DNA of 64,000 nt from Streptomyces violaceorubidus (GTDB taxonomy: Bacteria > Actinomycetota > Actinomycetes > Streptomycetales > Streptomycetaceae). The stretch covers positions 534,475 to 598,474 of the forward strand of contig NZ_JODM01000002.1 in NCBI RefSeq assembly GCF_000717995.1. The letters are read 5' to 3'. Every line of letters starts with the position of its first letter. Position 1 is the first letter of the stretch. Under the pieces are notes generated by a model. That model ran no database searches. It worked only from the letters and a program-made list of their open reading frames with translations, and had not been told where the DNA came from. Both the position numbers and the translations under genes were made by a program. Positions 8,493 to 18,121 of this stretch are shown here, in pieces.

Positions 8493-9900
8493 CGGGCGTG
8501 TCCCCGGTCCTCGCCAGGCGGGAGTGCCGGCGCCCGTAGGCGGTGTAGACCAGCAGGCCCACCGCGAGGAACACCGCGAACTGGAGCCAGGTGGCGCCGC
8601 CCGTCTCGTACATCAGGTAGAGGCAGAAGCCGACCCCGAGCAGCGGGGTCACCGGGTGGAGCGGGACGCGGAAGGTGCGGGCGAGGCCCGGTTCGCGGCG
8701 CCGCAGGGCGATCACCGAGACGTTGACGGCGGCCATCGTGGCGAGGGTGCCGATGGTGCACAGGTTGACCACCGCGTCGAGCGGGGCGAAGGCGGCCGGG
8801 AGGGCGAAGACCACGCCGACGATCAGGGTGCCGGCGACGGGGGTCGCGGTGCGCGGGGAGACCTTCTCGAAGACCCGGGGGATCAGTCCGTCCCGGGACA
8901 TCGACATCAGGATGCGGGTCTGGCCGTACATCACGGCGAGCACCACCGAGGCGATGGCGACGACCGCGCCGAAGGCGACCACGCCGCCGCCGATCGCGGA
9001 GCCGGTGACCTCGTCGACGACGTAGGAGAGCGCGGCGGGCCGGCCGCCGACCTGGTCGCCGCCGACGGCGCCGATCGCGGCGACGGCGACCGCGCAGTAC
9101 AGCAGGGTGACCACGCCGATGCAGACCAGGATCGCGACGGGGATGTCCCGGCGCGGGTTCTTGGCCTCCTCCCCGGCCGTGGTGATGGCGTCGAACCCGA
9201 TGTACGAGAAGAAGGCGGCGGTGGTCCCGGCGCCGATGCCGCCGAGGCCGGCCGGGGAGAACGGGGTGAGGTTGCCGTCCCGGAAGGCGGTGAAGCCGAT
9301 GGCGCAGAAGGCGATCAGGACGGCCAGCTTCAGGACGGCCATGGCGGCCGTGGCACGGGCGCTCTCCCGCACCCCGCGCACCAGGAGCACGCAGGCCAGC
9401 GCGATGACGATCACCGCGGGCAGGTTGACGGCGCCGCCGTCGCCGGGGCCCGCGGACAGGGCGTGCGGGAGCCGGAGACCCAGGACGCTGTCGAGCAGCT
9501 CGTTGACGTACTGGCTCCAGCCGACCGCGACCGCCGAGACCGACACGCCGTACTCCAGGAGCAGGCACCAGCCGACGAGGAAGGCGGTGCGCTCGCCGAG
9601 TCCGGCGTAGGCGAAGGAGTACGAGGAGCCGGAGACCGGGATCGCGCCGCCCAGCTCGGCGAAGGCGAAGGCGGTGAACACGCAGGTGATGGCGGCCAGG
9701 ACGAAGGAGACGACGACGGCGGGGCCCGCCTCGGCGACGGAGTCGGACAGGCCGACGAAGATGCCGGTGCCGACGATCGCTCCGACGCCGAAGCAGACGA
9801 GCTGGAAGAGCCCCATCGTGCGCTTCAGGCCGTGGCCTTCGCGGTCGGCGCCGGATTCGGCGAGGAGGAGGTGGGGGGACTTGACGCGGGAGGGGGGCAT
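8449..9900 (-). CDS. APC-family amino acid permease (cationic amino acid transporter type)
   Basis: 483 residues with about 12-14 hydrophobic segments. The signature VGAIVGTGIFVGL in helix 1 and FSYIGFDAITTAGEEAKNPRRDIP are characteristic of the CAT branch of the amino acid-polyamine-organocation superfamily. It lies 103 bp downstream of arcB on the same strand, so import of arginine or exchange of arginine and ornithine is the natural inference. The 103-bp gap (9901-10003) holds no other gene. Confidence 0.9.
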   Translation of the reverse strand: MPPSRVKSPHLLLAESGADREGHGLKRTMGLFQLVCFGVGAIVGTGIFVGLSDSVAEAGPAVVVSFVLAAITCVFTAFAFAELGGAIPVSGSSYSFAYAGLGERTAFLVGWCLLLEYGVSVSAVAVGWSQYVNELLDSVLGLRLPHALSAGPGDGGAVNLPAVIVIALACVLLVRGVRESARATAAMAVLKLAVLIAFCAIGFTAFRDGNLTPFSPAGLGGIGAGTTAAFFSYIGFDAITTAGEEAKNPRRDIPVAILVCIGVVTLLYCAVAVAAIGAVGGDQVGGRPAALSYVVDEVTGSAIGGGVVAFGAVVAIASVVLAVMYGQTRILMSMSRDGLIPRVFEKVSPRTATPVAGTLIVGVVFALPAAFAPLDAVVNLCTIGTLATMAAVNVSVIALRRREPGLARTFRVPLHPVTPLLGVGFCLYLMYETGGATWLQFAVFLAVGLLVYTAYGRRHSRLARTGDTPVTPEGDAERVPQEA

Positions 9901-10003
9901 GGCGGGTGGTGCTCGTTTCTGGTGGTGCGGGGCGCGACGGTGGTCGCGCGGGCGGCGCCGGAAGGGGTGGCTCCGGAGCCGCCGGTCAGGATAACGGTCC
10001 TGG

Positions 10004-11011
10004 TCAGGCCAGTGTGGCCACGAGGACGGCCTTGATGGTGTGCAGGCGGTTCTCCGCCTCGTCGAAGACGACCGAGTGCTCCGACTCGAAGACCTCGTCC
10101 GTGACCTCCAGGGAGTCGAGCCCGTGGGCCTCGAAGATCTCCTGGCCGACCTTGGTGCCCAGGTCGTGGAAGGCGGGCAGGCAGTGCAGGAACTTGACGT
10201 CCGGGTTGCCGGTGGCGCGCAGGACGTCCATGGTCACCGCGTAGGGGGCGAGGGCCTTGATCCGCTCGGCCCAGACCTCCTTGGGCTCGCCCATGGAGAC
10301 CCAGACGTCGGTGACGACGAACCCGGCGCCGCGCACCCCCTCGGCCACGTCCTCGGTGAGGGTGATGCGCGCGCCGCTGGCCCCGGCGAGCTGGTGCGCC
10401 CGGTCGACGACCTCCTGGGCGGGCCAGTAGGCCCTCGGCGCGACGATGCGTACGTCCATGCCGAGCAGGGCTCCGGTGACCAGGTAGGAGTTGCCCATGT
10501 TGAAGCGGGCGTCACCGAGGTAGGCGAAGCCGATCTCCCGCAGGGGGCGGTCGCTGTGCTCGGTCATCGTGAGCACGTCGGCGAGCATCTGGGTGGGGTG
10601 CCAGTCGTCGGTGAGGCCGTTGTAGACGGGGACGCCGGCGAAGGCCGCCAGCTCCTCGACCTTGGCCTGGCTGTCGCCGCGGTACTCGATGCCGTCGAAC
10701 ATGCGCCCGAGCACGCGGGCGGTGTCCTTCACGGACTCCTTGTGGCCGATCTGGGAGCCGGCCGGGTCCAGGTACGTGGTCGAGGCGCCCTGGTCGGCGG
10801 CGGCGACCTCGAAGGCGCAGCGGGTGCGGGTCGAGGTCTTCTCGAAGATCAGCGCGATGTTCCTGCCGGTCAGGTACCGCGTCTCGGTCCCGGCCCGCTT
10901 GGCGGCCTTCAGTTCGGCGGCCAGGTCGACCAGGCCGCGGAACTCCTCCTCGGTGAAATCGAGCTCCTTGAGGAAGTGGCGGCCGGCGAGGGCGGTCGGG
11001 ACTGTCGCCAT
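10004..11011 (-). CDS. arcB: Ornithine carbamoyltransferase, probably catabolic
   Basis: 335 residues. Carbamoyl-phosphate binding STRTR (near 59-63), HPTQ in [14 protein letters not shown], and ornithine-binding HCLPAFHD are all present. Pairing with arginine deiminase and a permease, with no biosynthetic arg genes, indicates phosphorolysis of citrulline to ornithine and carbamoyl phosphate. No carbamate kinase gene is in the window. CTGGAGCG precedes the ATG. The 68-bp gap to arcA is unusually AT-rich (11056-11090, TATATACGAGAT and GAATTCTTATAC) and could hold a promoter or arginine-responsive site; no consensus ARG box is clear. Confidence 0.92.
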   Translation of the reverse strand: MATVPTALAGRHFLKELDFTEEEFRGLVDLAAELKAAKRAGTETRYLTGRNIALIFEKTSTRTRCAFEVAAADQGASTTYLDPAGSQIGHKESVKDTARVLGRMFDGIEYRGDSQAKVEELAAFAGVPVYNGLTDDWHPTQMLADVLTMTEHSDRPLREIGFAYLGDARFNMGNSYLVTGALLGMDVRIVAPRAYWPAQEVVDRAHQLAGASGARITLTEDVAEGVRGAGFVVTDVWVSMGEPKEVWAERIKALAPYAVTMDVLRATGNPDVKFLHCLPAFHDLGTKVGQEIFEAHGLDSLEVTDEVFESEHSVVFDEAENRLHTIKAVLVATLA

Positions 11012-11079
11012 GAGGGCGCTCCAGAGGTACGGGTCGGGGAACGAGGAACTTCTGGAACTATATACGAGATCCCGAATTC

Positions 11080-12303
11080 TTATACGGCAGTGCGTTCGAC
11101 CGGGCAGCTCATGCAGCGCGGCCCGCCCCTGCCCCGGCCCAGTTCGCTGCCCGGGATCTCGATCACCTCGATGCCCTGTTTGCGCAGGTGGGTGTTAGTG
11201 GTGGAGTTGCGTTCGTAGGCGACGACGACGCCCGGCTCGACGGCCAGGACGTTGCAGCCGTCGTCCCACTGCTCGCGCTCGGCCGCGTGCACGTCCTGGG
11301 TCGCGGTGAGGACCCTGATCTCGCCCAGCCCGAGGGCGGCGGCCATCGCGCGGTGCATGTGCTCCGGCGGGTGGTCGGTGACCTTCAGGTCCTTCTCCCC
11401 CGCCCCGGGCTCGATGGTGTAGGAGCGGAGCATGCCGAGCCCCGCGTACTGGGTGAAGGTGTCGCCGTCGACCATCGTCATCACCGTGTCCAGGTGCATG
11501 AAGGCACGCCGCTTGGGCATGTCGAGGGCCACGATGGTCCGGGCGGAGCCGGCGGCGAACAGCTTGTGGGCGAGCATCTCGACGGCCTGGGGCGTGGTGC
11601 GCTCGCTCATCCCGATGAGCACGGCGCCGTTGCCGATGACCAGGACGTCGCCGCCCTCGATGGTGGAGGGGTAGTCGGCCTGCCCCTCGGACCAGAGGTG
11701 GAAGGTCTCGTCGCGGAACAGCGGGTGGTGCCGGTAGATCGCCTCGAAGTGGACCGTCTCGCGCTGCCGGGCGGGCCAGCGCATCGCGTTGATGGAGACG
11801 CCGTCGTAGATCCAGGCCGAGGTGTCCCGGGTGAAGAGGTGGTTGGGCAGCGGGCCCAGCAGGAAGTCGTCCAGCTCCATGGCGTGGAAGCGCACGGAGG
11901 TCGGCTCCTGGTGCGCGTCCAGGAACTCCCGCTTGGTCATGCCGCCCACCAGCCACTCGGCCAGCTCGTGGGCGGGCAGGGTCTCGAAGGCGGCCCGGAG
12001 GTGGTCCGTGGCCAGCACTCCGTACTCCTTCTCGTCGAAGACCCGGTCCAGGACGAGCCGCCGGGCGGCCGGGACGTCCAGGGTCTCGGTGAGCAGGTCG
12101 CCGAAGAGGTGCACCGCCACCCCGCGGTCGCGGAGCACGTCGGCGAACCCGTCGTGCTCGGCGCGCGCCCGGCGCACCCACAGCACGTCGTCGAAGAGAA
12201 GGGCGTCCTTGTTGCTGGGGGTGAGCCTTTTGAGCTCGAGATCCGGCCGGTGCAGGATGACGCGGGTGAGCCGCCCGGCTTCGGAGTCGACTTGGAATCC
12301 CAT
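11080..12303 (-). CDS. arcA: Arginine deiminase
   Basis: Hydrolyses arginine to citrulline and ammonia. 407 residues. The guanidinium-modifying fold motifs are visible: [28 protein letters not shown] and the C-terminal catalytic cysteine in GGPRCMSCP. The start ATG 12303 has GGAG five bases upstream. First gene of an arcA-arcB-permease run on the minus strand. In aerobic soil actinomycetes this pathway would give ATP or ammonia under oxygen or nitrogen stress; that role is inference. Confidence 0.95.
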   Translation of the reverse strand: MGFQVDSEAGRLTRVILHRPDLELKRLTPSNKDALLFDDVLWVRRARAEHDGFADVLRDRGVAVHLFGDLLTETLDVPAARRLVLDRVFDEKEYGVLATDHLRAAFETLPAHELAEWLVGGMTKREFLDAHQEPTSVRFHAMELDDFLLGPLPNHLFTRDTSAWIYDGVSINAMRWPARQRETVHFEAIYRHHPLFRDETFHLWSEGQADYPSTIEGGDVLVIGNGAVLIGMSERTTPQAVEMLAHKLFAAGSARTIVALDMPKRRAFMHLDTVMTMVDGDTFTQYAGLGMLRSYTIEPGAGEKDLKVTDHPPEHMHRAMAAALGLGEIRVLTATQDVHAAEREQWDDGCNVLAVEPGVVVAYERNSTTNTHLRKQGIEVIEIPGSELGRGRGGPRCMSCPVERTAV

Positions 12304-12591
12304 GTCTCCATCCTGACCACTCGGGCGCCTGTTCACCCCCCGCTTTCGCGCACCCGGGCGCTCCGGCCCCTACGCCCCCGGGGGGACGCGCCCCTCGGGC
12401 GCACCGACGCCCGCCGCGCGGAGTCCGGAGCACCGGACGGGGACGACCGCCCCGCGTGCTTCCCGTGCCCCGGGCCGGGTCCGGTGTGCGACCTGCGATG
12501 CGACGCCGGGCCGCGCCCATCCTGTGGAGGTTGGCAGTGCCGGCCGGCTCACGACGGGCCGGCCTCGGACCCCGGAGCAGGCGGAAACACT

Positions 12592-13914
12592 TTGAGTCCT
12601 GACGCGTTGATCGCCCACCTCGTGGGCGCATCGGCTCTGATCCTGGTCGCCGCGCACGCGGGCGGCGGGCTGGCCCGGCGGCTCGGGCAGCCCTACATCG
12701 TGGGCCAGCTGGCGGCGGGCATCGCCCTCGGCCCCTCCCTGCTGGGCACCCTCGCCCCCGAGGCCTACGCCGGCCTCTTCCCGGCGGCCGTCGGGCCGGC
12801 GCTGACCGGGTTCTCCCAGTTCTCCCTGGTGGTCTTCCTCTTCGCGGTGGGATACGAGCTGGACCTGAAGATCCTCGGCGACCGGGCGCGCGTCTCGGTG
12901 ACCGTGGCGCTGGCCGCGTTCGTGGTGCCGATGACGGTGGGGTGCGGTGCCGCGCTGCTCTTCCGGGACACGTTGCGCGACCTGGGCGGAGGGTGGGAAC
13001 CGTCCACCGCCGCGGTGGTGTTCGCGGGCATCGCCCTGTCGATAACGGCGGTGCCCGTGCTGACCGCGATCGTGCGGGAGAACGGCCTCACCCGCACCGT
13101 GCCCGGGGTGGTGGCGGTCTCGGCGGCCGGGGTCCTGGACGCGGTGTGCTGGACGGTGCTGGCGGGCACGATGCTCAACAGCGGGGCCGGCGAGGGGGCG
13201 TTGGACTGGCCCTGGCGGGCGGCGCTCGCCGTCGGCTTCGTCACCGTGATGGCGCTCGCGGCCCGGCCGGTGCTGCGCACACTGCTGTGGCGCACCCGTC
13301 TGGAACCCTCGCTGCGGCTGGCGCTGCTCATCGGCTTCGCGCTGGGGTCGGCCTGGGTGACGCACTGGCTCGGGCTGCACGTGATCTTCGGAGCGCTGCT
13401 CGCCGGGCTGGTGACGCCCCGCGAGGAGGGCGGCACACTCGACCCGGACCTGCTGCGCCCGCTGCACGAGATCAGCTCTCTGCTGCTGCCGTTCTTCTTC
13501 GTCCTGTCGGGGCAGTCCGTGGCCCTGAACAGCATGACCGGCACCGGCTGGGCGGTCCTGCTGGTGGTGACGGTGCTGGCGGTCACCACCAAGGTCGGCA
13601 GCGGGCTGGTGTCGGCCCGGCTCGGCGGTCTCGACCGGCACGACGCGCGCACCGTCGGGGTGCTGCTCAGTGCCCGGGGCCTGACCGAGCTGATCGCCCT
13701 GAACGCCGGCCTGGAGGCGGGTCTGGTGAGCGGCCCGCTCTACACGGTCCTGGTGTTCATGGCGCTGGCCACGACCCTGCTGACCCAGCCGCTCCTCGTG
13801 CTGACCCGCCGCCTGGCGGCACGCGACCGCCCCACGGCGCCGGTCCCCGGCACCGCCGCGCAGCCGTACGCGACGGCCGAGGGCGGTGCCGAGGGAGCGG
13901 GACGCGGTGAGTGA
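12592..13914 (+). CDS. CPA2-family cation:proton antiporter
   Basis: 440 residues with about 12-13 membrane segments, of the monovalent cation:proton antiporter-2 type (KefB/NapA-like). GQLAAGIALGPSLLG and the charged GLHVIFGALLAGLVTP helix are typical. There is no TrkA-N domain. The start TTG 12592 follows GGAGCAGGCGGAAA; no upstream ATG or GTG is in frame with family-like sequence. The 288-bp gap before it (12304-12591) has no gene, only a GC hairpin around 12541-12568. It ends 3 bp before the converging pnkp stop. Confidence 0.88.
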   Translation: MSPDALIAHLVGASALILVAAHAGGGLARRLGQPYIVGQLAAGIALGPSLLGTLAPEAYAGLFPAAVGPALTGFSQFSLVVFLFAVGYELDLKILGDRARVSVTVALAAFVVPMTVGCGAALLFRDTLRDLGGGWEPSTAAVVFAGIALSITAVPVLTAIVRENGLTRTVPGVVAVSAAGVLDAVCWTVLAGTMLNSGAGEGALDWPWRAALAVGFVTVMALAARPVLRTLLWRTRLEPSLRLALLIGFALGSAWVTHWLGLHVIFGALLAGLVTPREEGGTLDPDLLRPLHEISSLLLPFFFVLSGQSVALNSMTGTGWAVLLVVTVLAVTTKVGSGLVSARLGGLDRHDARTVGVLLSARGLTELIALNAGLEAGLVSGPLYTVLVFMALATTLLTQPLLVLTRRLAARDRPTAPVPGTAAQPYATAEGGAEGAGRGE

Positions 13915-13917
13915 CGG

Positions 13918-16479
13918 TCACAGCCGCGGGTCCACCGGCTCCGACTCCAGGGCCAGCACCCCGAACACCGCCTCGTGCACGCGCCACAGCGGCTCGCCGT
14001 CCGCGAGGCGGTCCAGGGCCTCCAGGCCGAGGGCGTACTCGCGGATCGCCAGGGACCGCTTGTGGTTCAGGAACCGGTGCCTGAGGCGGGCGAGGTTGTC
14101 GGGGCGGGTGTACTCGGGGCCGTAGACGATCCGCAGGTACTCGCGGCCCCGGCACTTGACGCCGGGCTGGACCAGGCGGCCCTTGTCGTCGCGTACGAGC
14201 GCGCCGACGGGCTTCACGACCATGCCCTCGCCGCCGCGGCCAGTCATCTCCAGCCACCAGTCGACGCCCGCCGCCACCGACTCGGGGTCGCCGGTGTCGA
14301 CGTACAGGCGGCGGGTGGTCCGCAGCAGGCCGCTGCCGTCGTGCTCGACCAGCCGGTCGATGAGGGCGAGCTGCTCGTCGTGCGGCAGCGCGGCCAGGCT
14401 GCGGCCCTGGACGGCGAGGATCTGGAACGGGGCCAGGCGGACGCCGTCCAGGCCGTCGGTGGGCCAGCAGTAGCGGCGGTAGGCGTCGGTGAAGGCGGCC
14501 GCGTCGGCGGACCGGTCGCGCTGGCGGTTCAGGAGCTCCCGCACCTCGACGCCGCGCGCCGCGGCGCCCTCCAGCGCGGCCAGCGCGCCCGGGAACACCG
14601 CGCCGGAGGCGGCGCCCACGGCGGCGTACTGGGAACGCAGCAGGCCGGATGCCTTCAGCGACCACGGCATCAGCTCGGTGTCCAGGAGCAGCCAGTCGGT
14701 GGCCAGTTCGTCCCACAGGCCGGCCTCACCGACGGCGGCGCGCAGCCGGTCCAGGATCTCCTCGGTGAGGGACGCGTCGTCGAGGAAGGGGCGGCCGGTA
14801 CGGGTGTAGAGCGACCCGGTGGGCCCTCCCCCACCCCCGAAACGGGCGCGGGCCGCCTCCGCGTCGCGGCAGACCAGGGCCACCGCCCGCGAACCCATGT
14901 GCTTCTCCTCGCACACCACCCGCGCGACGCCGTCGGCCGCGTACTGGGCGAAGGCCTCCTTCGGGTGCTCCAGGTAGCCGTCCACGCCCGAGGTGGCGGT
15001 CGGCGCCATGGTCGGCGGGAGGTACGGCAGCAGGCGGGGGTCGGTGGCGAAGCGGCTCATGACCTCCAGGGCCGCCGCCCCGTTCTCCTCGCGCACGGTG
15101 ATCCGACCGGCGTGCCGGGTCTCGACCGTCCGGCGGCCCTGGATGTCGGCCAGGTCCAGCGGCCGGCCGTCGTGTCCGCCGGGCGCCTCGGTGCGCAGCG
15201 GCTTGGCCGGCTCGTACCAGACCCGCTCGGCCGGTACGTCGACCAGCTCGCGCTCCGGCCAGCGCAGCGCGGTGAGTTTGCCGCCGAAGACGGCGCCGGT
15301 GTCCAGGCAGATGGTGTTGTTGAGCCAGGTGGCCTCCGGGACGGGGGTGTGGCCGTAGACGACGGCCGCTCGGCCCCGGTAGTCCTCGGCCCACGGGTAG
15401 CGCACGGGCAGGCCGAACTCGTCGGTCTCGCCGGTGGTGTCGCCGTAGAGGGCGTGGCTGCGGACCCGGCCGGAGGTGCGGCCGTGGTACTTCTCGGGCA
15501 GACCGGCGTGGCAGACCACCAGCCTGCCCCCGTCCAGCACGTAGTGGCTGACCAGGCCGTCGATGAACTCCCGTACCTCGGCGCGGAACTCCTCGCTCTC
15601 GGCGTCCATCTGCTCGACGGTCTCGGCCAGTCCGTGGGTGTGCTGGACCTTGCGGCCCTTCAGGAGGCGGCCGTACTTGTTCTCGTGGTTGCCGGGCACG
15701 CACAGCGCGTTGCCCGACTTGACCATGGACATCACGCGGCGCAGCACGCCGGGGCTGTCCGGGCCGCGGTCCACGAGGTCGCCGACGAAGACGGCGGTGC
15801 GGCCCTCGGGGTGGACGCCGTCGGTGTAGCCGAGCTTGGCGAGCAGGGCCTCCAGCTCGGCGGCGCAGCCGTGGATGTCGCCGACGATGTCGAAGGGGCC
15901 GGTGAGGTGGGTGAGGTCGTTGAACCGCTTCTTGGTGACGACGGTGGCGTGCTCGACCTCCTCCGTGCCGCGCAGCACGTGCACCTTGCGGAAGCCCTCG
16001 CGCTCCAGGTGGCGCAGGGAGCGGCGGAGTTCGCGGGTGTGGCGCTGGATGACCCGGCGGGGCATGTCGGCGCGGTCGGTGCGGGCGGCGTTGCGCTCGG
16101 CGCAGACCTGCTCGGGCACGTCGAGGACGATGGCGATGGGCAGCACGTCGTGCTGCCGGGCCAGCTCGATCAGCTGACGCCGGGCGTCCTGCTGCACGTT
16201 GGTCGCGTCGACGACGGTGCGGCGGCCGGCGGCGAGCCGCTTGCCCGCGATGTGGTGCAGGACGTCGAAGGCGTCGCGGCTGGCGCTCTGGTCGTTCTCG
16301 TCGTCGCAGACCAGGCCCCGGCAGAAGTCGGAGGAGAGGACCTCGGTCGGCTTGAAGTGGCGCCGGGCGAAGGTCGACTTGCCCGAGCCGGAGGCGCCGA
16401 TCAGCACGACGAGGGAGAGGTCGGTGACGGCCAGGGCGCGGGCCGGCACGGTGGTGTCGGTGGTAGCGGTGGTGCTCAT
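13918..16479 (-). CDS. pnkp: Bacterial polynucleotide kinase-phosphatase (Pnkp), RNA repair
   Basis: 853 residues in three modules. The 5'-OH polynucleotide kinase has P-loop GASGSGKST (28-36). The metallophosphoesterase has GDIHG (200-204), GDLVDRG (233-239) and GNHE (263-266) and removes 2',3'-cyclic or 3' phosphates. The C-terminal adenylyltransferase has KHMGSR with lysine 526 as adenylation site. All catalytic signatures are intact. The ATG overlaps the hen1 stop by four bases (ATGA), so the proteins are translationally coupled. Together they repair cleaved RNA, for example after ribotoxin attack, and 2'-O-methylate the junction so that it cannot be cut again (known for the Clostridium thermocellum system). 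Confidence 0.96.
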   Translation of the reverse strand: MSTTATTDTTVPARALAVTDLSLVVLIGASGSGKSTFARRHFKPTEVLSSDFCRGLVCDDENDQSASRDAFDVLHHIAGKRLAAGRRTVVDATNVQQDARRQLIELARQHDVLPIAIVLDVPEQVCAERNAARTDRADMPRRVIQRHTRELRRSLRHLEREGFRKVHVLRGTEEVEHATVVTKKRFNDLTHLTGPFDIVGDIHGCAAELEALLAKLGYTDGVHPEGRTAVFVGDLVDRGPDSPGVLRRVMSMVKSGNALCVPGNHENKYGRLLKGRKVQHTHGLAETVEQMDAESEEFRAEVREFIDGLVSHYVLDGGRLVVCHAGLPEKYHGRTSGRVRSHALYGDTTGETDEFGLPVRYPWAEDYRGRAAVVYGHTPVPEATWLNNTICLDTGAVFGGKLTALRWPERELVDVPAERVWYEPAKPLRTEAPGGHDGRPLDLADIQGRRTVETRHAGRITVREENGAAALEVMSRFATDPRLLPYLPPTMAPTATSGVDGYLEHPKEAFAQYAADGVARVVCEEKHMGSRAVALVCRDAEAARARFGGGGGPTGSLYTRTGRPFLDDASLTEEILDRLRAAVGEAGLWDELATDWLLLDTELMPWSLKASGLLRSQYAAVGAASGAVFPGALAALEGAAARGVEVRELLNRQRDRSADAAAFTDAYRRYCWPTDGLDGVRLAPFQILAVQGRSLAALPHDEQLALIDRLVEHDGSGLLRTTRRLYVDTGDPESVAAGVDWWLEMTGRGGEGMVVKPVGALVRDDKGRLVQPGVKCRGREYLRIVYGPEYTRPDNLARLRHRFLNHKRSLAIREYALGLEALDRLADGEPLWRVHEAVFGVLALESEPVDPRL

Positions 16480-17954
16480 GCGGCCTTCGCCTCCTTCTCG
16501 GTCGAGGTCGCGGTGGTGGTCAGGGTGAACAGGGCGAGCTGGGTGGGCGGACCCACCTCGGGGTCGTCGTCGCCGACGGGGCGGAACTCCACGCCGTAGC
16601 CGTGCCGTTCGGCGACCGCTTCGGCCCAGGCGCGGAACTCCTCGCGGGTCCACTCGAAGCGGTGGTCGCGGTGGCGGACGTGTCCGGCGGGCAGGCTCTC
16701 CCAGCGCACGTTGTACTCGGCGTTGGGTGTGGTGACGACGACGGTGCCCGGTCGCGCCGCGCCGAAGACGGCGTACTCCAGGGCGGGCAGCCTCGGCAGG
16801 TCGAGGTGCTCGATCACCTCGCTGAGGACGGCGGCGTCGTAGCCCTTCAGGCGCTTGTCCGTGTAGCCGAGGGAGCCCTGGAAGAGCCGGACGCGTGCGG
16901 CCTGCCGCTCGCCCATGCGGTCCAGCTTGAGCCGCCGGGAGGCGATGGTGAGGGCGCGCACCGACACGTCCACGCCGACGATCTCGGTGAACCGCGGCTC
17001 CTTGAGCAGCTCGCGCACCAGGTGGCCCTCGCCGCAGCCGAGGTCGAGGACGCGGGCGGCGCCGTGCTCGCGCAGCGCGGTGAGGATCGCCTCGCGGCGG
17101 TGCACGGCGAGCGGGGTCGGCCTGGCCTCCTGCTCGGCCTCCGCCTCGACGGCGTTGTCGATCTCCTCGACCTCGCTGTCGTCGGTCTCGGCCAGCCGGA
17201 CCAGCTCCAGCCGGTCCATCGCCTCGCGGGTCAGGGACCAGCGCCGGGACAGGTAGCGGTGGGTGATCAGCCGCATCTCCGGGTGGTGATACAGCCAGGC
17301 TCCGCCGGCCCGCATCAGCTTGTCGACCTCGTCCGGGGAGACCCAGTAGTGCTTGGCGTCGTCGAGCACCGGGAGGAGGACGTACAGGTGGCGCAGGGCG
17401 TTCGAGAGGGTGAGGGTCTCGGACTCCAGGGCGAGCCGGACGTAGCGCGAGTCGCCCCACTCGGGGAACTCGGTGTCCAGCGGGACGGCCTCGACGTCGA
17501 CCGCCCAGCCGAGCGGCTCGAACAGGCGCCGTACCAGGTCGGGGCCGCCGCGGGCGGGCAGTGCCGGGATCTCGACGCGCAGCGGGAGGGGCTCGGCCGC
17601 GCGCTCGGGGCGGGCCTTGCACACGCCGCGCATGGCGCTGGAGAAGACCTTGCCCAGCGCGACGGCGAACAGGGACGAGGCCGCGTACGGGCGGTCGTTG
17701 ACGTACTGCGCGAGTGCCGCGTCGGGGGCGCCGCCGCGGCCCTTGCCCTTGCCGCGCCGCACCAGCGCCACCGCGTCGACCTCCAGCAGCAGCGCCGCGG
17801 TGCAGCGCTGCTTCTCCGCCTCCGGGTAGAACACATGGGCCGTGCCGAAGGAGGTGGAGAACGCCTGCGCGTTGTCGGGATGCTTGTGCAGCAGGAATCC
17901 GAGGTCGGTCGCGGGGCGCTCGGGGGTACCGGTGGTGGTGACGGTCAGGAACAT
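16476..17954 (-). CDS. hen1: Hen1-type 3'-terminal RNA ribose 2'-O-methyltransferase
   Basis: 492 residues. The N-terminal half (1-270) is the bacterial Hen1 N-domain that activates Pnkp ligation. The C-terminal half is the SAM methyltransferase, with VLDLGCGEG (302-310) and the metal-binding residues of SEVIEH (378-383) and HRDHRFEW (428-435). Strong RBS GGAGAGG precedes ATG 17954. An acidic linker (EVEEIDNAVEAEAEQEA, about 261-277) joins the domains. It methylates the 2'-OH of the broken RNA before Pnkp seals it. Confidence 0.95.
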   Translation of the reverse strand: MFLTVTTTGTPERPATDLGFLLHKHPDNAQAFSTSFGTAHVFYPEAEKQRCTAALLLEVDAVALVRRGKGKGRGGAPDAALAQYVNDRPYAASSLFAVALGKVFSSAMRGVCKARPERAAEPLPLRVEIPALPARGGPDLVRRLFEPLGWAVDVEAVPLDTEFPEWGDSRYVRLALESETLTLSNALRHLYVLLPVLDDAKHYWVSPDEVDKLMRAGGAWLYHHPEMRLITHRYLSRRWSLTREAMDRLELVRLAETDDSEVEEIDNAVEAEAEQEARPTPLAVHRREAILTALREHGAARVLDLGCGEGHLVRELLKEPRFTEIVGVDVSVRALTIASRRLKLDRMGERQAARVRLFQGSLGYTDKRLKGYDAAVLSEVIEHLDLPRLPALEYAVFGAARPGTVVVTTPNAEYNVRWESLPAGHVRHRDHRFEWTREEFRAWAEAVAERHGYGVEFRPVGDDDPEVGPPTQLALFTLTTTATSTEKEAKAA

Positions 17955-18014
17955 GGGCCTCTCCGGCCGGGTCGGCGGTGCAACGGACGTGCTGCGCGGG
18001 TGCCGTGCGCGCAA

Positions 18015-18044
18015 GAGCCCCCAGGGGGTGTTCCCCGGGGGCTC
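18015..18044 (-). terminator. GC-rich hairpin between the F420 oxidoreductase gene and hen1
   Basis: GAGCCCCC pairs with GGGGGCTC, with a further internal AGGGG/CCCC pairing. There is no U-tract, which is normal for streptomycete terminators. It should end the upstream oxidoreductase transcript. Since hen1 starts 60 bp further on, it could instead be a leader hairpin of the repair operon. Confidence 0.6.
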
Positions 18045-18121
18045 CGGCAGGACGACGGTCACACCATCGCACAGGGCGGGTGAGAGGCGCCTTCGGTTAT
18101 TCGGCGGTGCGAGGGTCGGTC

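Noticed and set aside
11188..12591. Upstream extension of the antiporter frame over arginine deiminase
   Set aside because: It is antisense to arcA and lacks hydrophobic segments; the first membrane helix begins after TTG 12592.
13918..18072. Reading the Pnkp frame as a 1384-residue protein continuing through hen1
   Set aside because: The upstream part is out-of-frame hen1; Pnkp has a good ATG at 16479 overlapping the hen1 stop and the expected family length.
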